From NCBI GenBank assembly GCA_028704435.1, contig JAQWFL010000008.1, positions 1 through 64,000 on the forward strand: DNA of 64,000 bases. The letters run 5' to 3'. The notes below the pieces were generated by a model. The model saw nothing but the letters and a program-made list of their open reading frames with translations, ran no database searches and was not told the origin of the DNA. Below, in pieces: positions 58,528-64,000 of the stretch. The position numbers were made by a program, and so were the translations under genes. Source of the DNA: Anaerostipes sp. Lineage in GTDB: Bacteria > Bacillota > Clostridia > Lachnospirales > Lachnospiraceae. Within the stretch, counting starts at the first letter, position 1, and every line of letters begins with the position of its first letter.

Positions 58528-58821
58528 CTAATCTACTGTTTTCGGTACAATAAATGCACTGTCTTTTTGCTCTGGTGCATTGGCAAGAGTTTTCTCACTC
58601 TCGTTCTTGTTAGTCACTATATCTTCACGAAATACATTGTGTACTGGAAACACGTGAGACATTGGCTCCACCCCAGAAGTATCCAATTCATTTAACTTGT
58701 CTACATAATCCAGCATACTTTCCATATCCTTCTTTGCCTGTTCTTTCTCTTCTCCAGATAAATCAAGCTTTGCTAAAATTCCTACATATTCTATTGTTGC
58801 ATCATCAATATGATTCGCCAT
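58528..58821 (-). CDS. gatC: Asp-tRNA(Asn)/Glu-tRNA(Gln) amidotransferase subunit C
   Basis: 97 residues. Typical Gat[39 protein letters not shown] and the [24 protein letters not shown] loop. It clamps GatA to GatB. First gene of gatCAB, downstream of an Asn T-box. Confidence 0.94.
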   Translation of the reverse strand: MANHIDDATIEYVGILAKLDLSGEEKEQAKKDMESMLDYVDKLNELDTSGVEPMSHVFPVHNVFREDIVTNKNESEKTLANAPEQKDSAFIVPKTVD

Positions 58822-58846
58822 CGAAATCTCCTTTCAATTTATGTTT

Positions 58847-59085
58847 AAAAAAACCCCGAAGCTAAAAGCTTCGGGGCAAGAGTCATCAATCTCCTACGGT
58901 ACCACCCGTATGAACAGTTAGATACTGTTCTCTCAAAGTATGTAACGTATACTTACGGGACAGCCTACTGCTTCAAGTTCAACTATCCAACTCAGAAGTG
59001 TTCTTCCTATAAAGTGTCAATGAGAGGCTCTCAGTCTATGGCACTCCTTCCCTGTTCATTGTCTTTTTATATTCCGTCTTCGTCA
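58847..59085 (-). promoter_or_regulatory. T-box riboswitch (Asn) of gatCAB
   Basis: Stem I carries GAAGAACACTTCTGAG, with specifier AAC (Asn) at 59002-59000, the same frame in which thrS has ACC. T-box sequence TGGTACCGTAG at 58904-58894; terminator CCCCGAAGCT/AGCTTCGGGG (58854-58876) and a T7 run to 58847. Uncharged tRNA-Asn should raise gatCAB expression. Confidence 0.92.
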
Positions 59086-59147
59086 TCGTCTTTATTATAT
59101 AATATAGACAATAGTAACATAGATATTTCTCCAATTCAAGATGAAAC

Positions 59148-59789
59148 TTAATCTCTTGTTTCCATTATAAAAAGGATTCCATCTTTGTATGAAATAACGC
59201 CTTCATCTTCTATTAATTCATTACTGATTCCCCATGTTATTTGAAACTTTAGAATATCATCATTGAGTGGATACTTAAATCCACTTAGAGTCACTCCTGT
59301 CACATCCCCAATTGGCAGCAGAGAAATATAAGTTCCAAACTGCTCTTGCTTCCTTATCTTCGTTGGATTTTGTGCCAGCTGAATTCGATTATGGTCATCC
59401 ACAATCAGTGCTTTGACTCCATGTTCTCTTGCATATAGCAACTGTCCAAGATTCCCTAATACATGATCCATCCTTGTTCCTATCGCTCCTAGTATGGTCA
59501 CATGATTCAGCTTCATATCACACGCTTTTTTTAAAGCAAGCCCTGTATCTGTATCATCCTTCTCACACGGAAACAAAAGCTTATCCTTTGTACTATAGTT
59601 ATCCAAATAGGATTTATCACAGCTGTCAAAATCACCTAAGATTACATCTGGTATTATCCCCAGTTCCTTTGCATAACAAAGTCCTTTATCCGCAGCTATC
59701 ACTGTATCAAAAGCATGAGTGTGGATATATTCTTTTGCAAATTTAATATCCAGACTTCCTCCAGTTAAAATCAATCCTCTCATTACCAT
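59148..59789 (-). CDS. thiN: Thiamine diphosphokinase
   Basis: 213 residues. The segments DTVIAADKGLCYAKELGIIPDVILGDFDSC (~33-62) and CEKDDTDTGLALKKACD (~80-96) are the diagnostic motifs of thiamine pyrophosphokinase; the C-terminal half is the TPK B1-binding beta-domain. It converts thiamine to thiamine diphosphate with ATP. It overlaps the rsgA gene by 7 bp; the ATG at 59783 (MRGLILTGG) is an equally possible start. In many Firmicutes rpe lies between rsgA and thiN; it is absent here. Confidence 0.93.
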   Translation of the reverse strand: MVMRGLILTGGSLDIKFAKEYIHTHAFDTVIAADKGLCYAKELGIIPDVILGDFDSCDKSYLDNYSTKDKLLFPCEKDDTDTGLALKKACDMKLNHVTILGAIGTRMDHVLGNLGQLLYAREHGVKALIVDDHNRIQLAQNPTKIRKQEQFGTYISLLPIGDVTGVTLSGFKYPLNDDILKFQITWGISNELIEDEGVISYKDGILFIMETRD

Positions 59790-60661
59790 TTTCTCTTTTC
59801 TTTAATTTCCTTATATATCTCTACATAATTTTCATAACGAATTTTACTGATTTTCCCGTCTTCAACAGCTTTTTTTACGCCACAGTCTGGTTCATGGGTA
59901 TGACTGCATCCCTGAAATCTACAAGACTCCTCATATAGAGCAAATTCATTAAAATATCCTCTAATTTCATCTTCTTCAAACATATCTACAAACAAGGAAC
60001 TGAATCCAGGGGTATCAAGAACAAAGGTATCTCCATGTAGATGAATCAACTGAGAATGTCTTGTGGTATGTTTTCCACGTTGAATCTTCTCACTAACTTC
60101 TCCTGTTTCCATCTGAATATCCGAATCCAACTGATTCATAATTGTGGACTTCCCAACACCAGAAGGTCCGGCAAACACTGTTGTCTTTCCCTCTAACAAA
60201 GTTTTGATATTATCAATTCCAATTCCCTTTTCTGCACTAGAAAATATAATTTTATGCCCTGAATTTGAATAAGTGTCCTTTAAAATCTCTAAATCTTTTT
60301 CCCTAACCAAGTCTTTTTTGTTAAAGCATACAACCGTAGGTATCCCATACTTTTCCATCATCATTAAAAAACGATCTAATAGATTATAATTTGGTTTTGG
60401 TTTTTTGATTGCAAATACAATAAATGCCTGATCGATATTTGAGACCGCTGGACGAATCAGTTCATTATTTCTAGGCAGTATGTCAATAATATTGCCCAGT
60501 TTCTCATCTTCATCCAAAAGATCTATTTTTACCCTGTCACCAACTAAAGGTTTAATCTTCTTATTTCGAAAAACCCCTTTTGCCTTGCACTCAACTAATC
60601 CAAGGTCTTGCACATATACATAATAAAATCCCGCAATTCCTTTGGTAATCTTTCCTTGCAT
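59783..60661 (-). CDS. rsgA: Ribosome small subunit-dependent GTPase A (housekeeping copy)
   Basis: 292 residues. OB-fold, permuted GTPase motifs NKKD, GPSGVGKSTIMNQL (~170), RGKHTTRHSQL and DTPGFSSLF, then the zinc cluster CRFQGCSHTHEPDC. It assists 30S subunit maturation. The standard position, downstream of the PASTA kinase (7 bp) and upstream of thiN, identifies it as the orthologue of the B. subtilis rsgA (CpgA). Compare the longer second copy at 31294-32364. Confidence 0.95.
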   Translation of the reverse strand: MQGKITKGIAGFYYVYVQDLGLVECKAKGVFRNKKIKPLVGDRVKIDLLDEDEKLGNIIDILPRNNELIRPAVSNIDQAFIVFAIKKPKPNYNLLDRFLMMMEKYGIPTVVCFNKKDLVREKDLEILKDTYSNSGHKIIFSSAEKGIGIDNIKTLLEGKTTVFAGPSGVGKSTIMNQLDSDIQMETGEVSEKIQRGKHTTRHSQLIHLHGDTFVLDTPGFSSLFVDMFEEDEIRGYFNEFALYEESCRFQGCSHTHEPDCGVKKAVEDGKISKIRYENYVEIYKEIKEKRKW

Positions 60662-60668
60662 AAATCTC

Positions 60669-62429
60669 CTACTCTTCTGTGGTACTTACTGTGTCAGTGG
60701 ACTGTGGTCCAAGACTAACTACAATTCCTACTGCAGTTCCTGAACTAACCTTTTTTCCAGACGAAATGCTCTGCCTAATAACACAATTTTGATCAACCAC
60801 GTCATTATATTCTTTTGATATACTTCCTACCTTTAATCCTGCAGCTTTTAATTCAGCTTTTGCAGAAGAAAGACTTTCATAGCTTAAATCTGGAACACTT
60901 ACTAAAGAGGCACCTTTACTAACTGTAATTGTAATAGTGGATCCTGATTCCCGGCGTATTCCACCCTTTGGTGACTGTGAAATAACCTTTCCAGATCTAA
61001 CAGTGGAACTATTCTCTGTTGTAACAGATACTTTAAATCCTTTATTGCTTAACATCTTGGTTGCTGATGTCTGGCTGTAACCTACAACATTTGGAATCTC
61101 AATGGTAGATTGTCCTGAACTTACAGTTAAAACAATTGTCGTCCCTTTATCAACTTCTGTATTAGATTCAATACTCTGACGAATGACAACGCCTTCATCA
61201 TAATCATCTGATGTTTCTGATTTTTTTTCAATTTTTAAATCAGAACCAATCATACTCTTTGCTTTATAATAAGTAATTCCCACATAATTCTCAACTGCGA
61301 TTTGTTTTGGTTTTTCTGTTGTTTTTTCTGTTTCCGTTGTGGCACTTGCTGTGGTTGATGTTCCAGATTTAAAGAGTCCAGACCCATTAATTACAAAGAC
61401 AACAATGGCAATAATAATAATGGCTCCTACAACAGCCGCTAAAATCACAACAAGACGTTCCATCTTAGCACTCATTCCATTTCCTTGATCATCATCGCTG
61501 GAATCATCTACATATCCAGAATGCTCCTGTGCCTCATCTAATTCTTTTCCACTCAATACTACAGTTGGAGAGTCGTCAACAATTGGGGCAACTCCAATAT
61601 ATTCACCACTAATATCATCAAATACCAACTGTAAATCCGCAATCAATTCTTGTGCACTTTGATATCTTTCCTCTGGCTTTTTCATAGTACATTTTAAGAT
61701 AATCTTCTCTAAACTTTCGGGAATATCTTCCACTAATGCCCTTGGAGGAGTAATCTCATTTTGTAAATGCATCAAAGCAACTGTAATTCCATTTTCATGG
61801 TCAAAAGGCAACTGCCCTGTTACCATCTCATACATAGTAATTCCAAGAGAATATATATCACTCTTTTCATCACAAAACTTTCCTTTTGCCTGTTCAGGTG
61901 AAATATAATGGGCGGATCCAATGGCTGTTGATGTAACTGTATTAGAAGATGCAACTTTGGCAATTCCAAAATCTGTTACCTTTACTCCACCAGTCTCAGA
62001 AATAATAATATTCTGAGGCTTAATATCTCTATGAATTGTATGATTGGCATGAGCACACTGAAGTGCCTTGGCAATCTGAATCGTCACATCTACCGTTTCT
62101 TTCGAAGAAAGCTTCCCTACTCTTCGGATATATTCCTTAAGGGTAAGACCATCTACCAGCTCCATAATAATATAATTAACGTCGCCCTCAACACCAACAT
62201 CGTAGACATTGACAATATTGGAACAATTCAGACCCGCTACTGCCTGTGCTTCTACTTTAAACTTGCTTAGGATTTTCTCATCTTCCAAGAAAACTTTTTT
62301 TAACACTTTGACAGCTACGTATCGATTTAATTTACGATCCTTTGCCATAAATACTTCGGCCATTCCTCCAACTCCAATATGCTTCAGAATTTCATATCGG
62401 CCGCTTAATAAACTTCCTGTCTCTAACAT
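60669..62429 (-). CDS. prkC: PASTA-domain Ser/Thr protein kinase
   Basis: 586 residues. Cytoplasmic kinase domain (~1-270): GVGGMAEV P-loop, catalytic HRDIKPQN, DFG, SPEQAKG. One transmembrane helix (~330-352, VVILAAVVGAIIIIAIVVFVIN), then three extracellular PASTA repeats (starting near IAVENYVGITYYKAK, STIEIPNVVGYSQTSA and SLVSVPDLSYESLSSA), which bind peptidoglycan fragments. It controls growth, division and sporulation-linked signalling. It overlaps the phosphatase gene by 7 bp. Confidence 0.96.
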   Translation of the reverse strand: MLETGSLLSGRYEILKHIGVGGMAEVFMAKDRKLNRYVAVKVLKKVFLEDEKILSKFKVEAQAVAGLNCSNIVNVYDVGVEGDVNYIIMELVDGLTLKEYIRRVGKLSSKETVDVTIQIAKALQCAHANHTIHRDIKPQNIIISETGGVKVTDFGIAKVASSNTVTSTAIGSAHYISPEQAKGKFCDEKSDIYSLGITMYEMVTGQLPFDHENGITVALMHLQNEITPPRALVEDIPESLEKIILKCTMKKPEERYQSAQELIADLQLVFDDISGEYIGVAPIVDDSPTVVLSGKELDEAQEHSGYVDDSSDDDQGNGMSAKMERLVVILAAVVGAIIIIAIVVFVINGSGLFKSGTSTTASATTETEKTTEKPKQIAVENYVGITYYKAKSMIGSDLKIEKKSETSDDYDEGVVIRQSIESNTEVDKGTTIVLTVSSGQSTIEIPNVVGYSQTSATKMLSNKGFKVSVTTENSSTVRSGKVISQSPKGGIRRESGSTITITVSKGASLVSVPDLSYESLSSAKAELKAAGLKVGSISKEYNDVVDQNCVIRQSISSGKKVSSGTAVGIVVSLGPQSTDTVSTTEE

Positions 62430-63166
62430 AGGTTTTCACCTCGTTCCTCTATCTTAACAAGAATCACTGTAATATTATCTTTTCCACCATATTCATTGGC
62501 TCGATTTACTAAAAGTGATGCTTTATTTTCTAATTGGCTGTGATCTTCTATAATTTTCTCAATCTCATCATCATCTACCATATTGGTTAATCCATCGGTA
62601 CATAAAAGAAGATACCCCTCTTCCTTTTTAAGTTCAAAGAAATCTGGTTCTACGTCCTTGATTCCTGCTCCTACAGCTCTTGTTATCAAATTCTTCTTTG
62701 GATGATGTTTCATTTGTACAGAATCAATCTCTCCTGCCTGGACTAATTCCTGGACATAAGAATGATCTACTGTAATCTGCTTCATAATTCCATCATGGAA
62801 ATAATATAAACGGCTGTCTCCAATATTCATAATATAAAGATTATCATCAAATATGGTAGCTGCAACCAACGTTGTCCCCATATTCTCAAAGGTGGTTTCT
62901 TTACACTTCTCCGTGATTTCTGCTTCTACCTGTCTCAAAGCTCTTATAAATATGTCAATTGGATCCAAACTTTGATCTTCACGTATCAACGAAACAAATC
63001 GATCAACTGTGTAAGAAGATGCATATCCTCCTGCTTTATGACCGCCCATACCATCAGCGATAATATATAAATTCTCTAATCTGCCCACCGGCTCATCAGA
63101 AAAGAACATCGCATCTTGATTCTCAGTTCGGACTTTCCCAATATGTGTATTCCCTACGGATTGCAT
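62423..63166 (-). CDS. prpC: PP2C-family Ser/Thr phosphatase (Stp/PrpC)
   Basis: 247 residues. PP2C motifs: VRTENQDAMFF, IIADGMGGHKAG, GTTLVAATI, GDSRLYYF, LLLCTDGLTNM, GGKDNITVILV, with the aspartates that bind two metal ions. It dephosphorylates targets of the adjacent PASTA kinase. It overlaps that gene and is 1 bp from rlmN. Confidence 0.95.
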   Translation of the reverse strand: MQSVGNTHIGKVRTENQDAMFFSDEPVGRLENLYIIADGMGGHKAGGYASSYTVDRFVSLIREDQSLDPIDIFIRALRQVEAEITEKCKETTFENMGTTLVAATIFDDNLYIMNIGDSRLYYFHDGIMKQITVDHSYVQELVQAGEIDSVQMKHHPKKNLITRAVGAGIKDVEPDFFELKKEEGYLLLCTDGLTNMVDDDEIEKIIEDHSQLENKASLLVNRANEYGGKDNITVILVKIEERGENLC

Positions 63167-63167
63167 A

Positions 63168-64000
63168 CTAGTTCTCCTTTTCTTGTAATTTTTGACGTCT
63201 CAATTGACCACATGCGGCATTAATATCTCTTCCCATTTCTCTTCTAATGGTAACATTTACACGATTTTTTTCAAGTATGTTTTTAAAATCCCTGATAGAT
63301 TCTGGAACTGACTGCTTAAAATTCCTCTCTTTAATAGGGTTTACTGGAATTAAATTTACATGACATGGGAATCCTTTTAATCTTTTGCAAAGCTCCTTTG
63401 CATTTGATGAAGTATCATTTACTCCTGCAACAAGGCTGTATTCAAACGTCATACGGCGTTTGGTTTGCTCAAAATAATACTTACAGGCATCTAATAATTC
63501 ATCCATAGAATACTGATATGCAATTGGCATTAATTCTTTTCTCATAGCATCATTTGGTGCATGAAGAGAGATTGCCAAAGTAATTTGTAATTTTTCATCT
63601 GCAAGACTTCGAATCTTTGGAACAATCCCGCAAGTTGAAATGGTCAGATTTCTCTGGCTGATATTTAATCCATTTTCATCACTTAATATTGTTATAAATC
63701 GAAGAAGATTCTCATAATTATCCAGTGGCTCTCCTGTTCCCATTACAACTACATTGGAAACTCGTTCCCCAGTATCTTTTTGTATCGCATAAATCTGTCC
63801 CACCATCTCAGCTGGTGTAAGACTTCTATCAAGACCTCCTAATGTAGAGGCACAAAATTTGCATCCCATACGACATCCTGCCTGAGACGAAATGCACACA
63901 GAATTTCCATGTTTGTACTTCATTAAAACACTCTCTATAACGTTACCATCTTCTAGTTCAAACAAATACTTTCTTGTGCCATCAATTTTGGATACAAAAT
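63168..64000 (-). CDS. rlmN: 23S rRNA (adenine-2503-C2)-methyltransferase, 5' end beyond the window
   Basis: Partial; the frame is open to the right edge, where VSKIDGTRKYLFELEDG precedes the visible part. Radical SAM motif CRMGCKFCAS (CxxxCxxC), then VVMGTGEPLDNYEN, HAPNDAMRKELMPI, GVNDTSSNAKEL, HVNLIPVNP and the C-terminal AACGQLRR containing the mCys region. It methylates A2503 of 23S rRNA and A37 of some tRNAs. First visible gene of the rlmN-prpC-prkC-rsgA-thiN cluster. Confidence 0.96.
   Translation of the reverse strand, partial: FVSKIDGTRKYLFELEDGNVIESVLMKYKHGNSVCISSQAGCRMGCKFCASTLGGLDRSLTPAEMVGQIYAIQKDTGERVSNVVVMGTGEPLDNYENLLRFITILSDENGLNISQRNLTISTCGIVPKIRSLADEKLQITLAISLHAPNDAMRKELMPIAYQYSMDELLDACKYYFEQTKRRMTFEYSLVAGVNDTSSNAKELCKRLKGFPCHVNLIPVNPIKERNFKQSVPESIRDFKNILEKNRVNVTIRREMGRDINAACGQLRRQKLQEKEN

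Overview
This window looks like a low-GC, monoderm Clostridia chromosome, most likely a Lachnospiraceae gut commensal. I infer this from T-box leaders on thrS and gatCAB, a PASTA-kinase/phosphatase locus beside rlmN, a BirA-type biotin operator, AGGAGG-type ribosome binding sites and many Lachnospiraceae-style accessory genes. I do not assign a genus. Most genes lie on the minus strand.

Left core (1-6.7 kb): a YczE-like membrane protein fused to a cytidylate-kinase-like domain and cut short at its 3' end, prfC, a two-gene quaternary-amine ABC transporter (ATPase with CBS domains, permease fused to binding protein), and a plus-strand aldose-1-epimerase-like gene ending in a strong terminator.

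Accessory island (about 6.7-34.5 kb): a nearly unidirectional run of small genes typical of xenobiotic handling: CatB/Vat and CatA acetyltransferases, GNATs, methyltransferases, alpha/beta hydrolases, a BcrA-type ABC exporter, MFS and MATE pumps, six TetR regulators, an AraC and an XRE regulator, and a second RsgA GTPase. Many genes are broken in the same way: short in-place deletions, single-base frameshifts and CAA-to-TAA stops. Two blocks are duplicated. The 6.7-7.4 kb block is a condensed, collinear copy of the 9.7-13.6 kb block, joined at short shared sequences. A racemase/effector-binding pair occurs as remnants at 11.9-12.5 and 18.5-18.9 kb. A nested palindromic repeat lies at 23.9-24.1 kb and a cluster of hairpins at 10.95-11.09 kb. 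The second rsgA has an unusual leader: a 20-codon ORF overlapping a 14-bp hairpin whose 3' arm is perfectly complementary to the rsgA Shine-Dalgarno.

Middle (34.6-47 kb): bioB under a BirA box, a MacA/MacB-like three-gene exporter, a YhcC-type radical SAM gene, a papain-fold-like unknown, thrS with a Thr T-box, and a minus-strand cluster of ornithine-cyclodeaminase-like enzyme, AraC regulator, PII protein lacking the modifiable tyrosine, and APC permease, preceded by a terminator that looks like an attenuator.

Right (47-64 kb): an FtsX-type ABC system with a secreted YhgE-like partner; a SorC regulator with glycerol-1-phosphate dehydrogenase and two HAD phosphatases; gatCAB behind a T-box with an AAC (Asn) specifier; and the rlmN-stp-prkC-rsgA-thiN housekeeping cluster, with rlmN running off the right edge.
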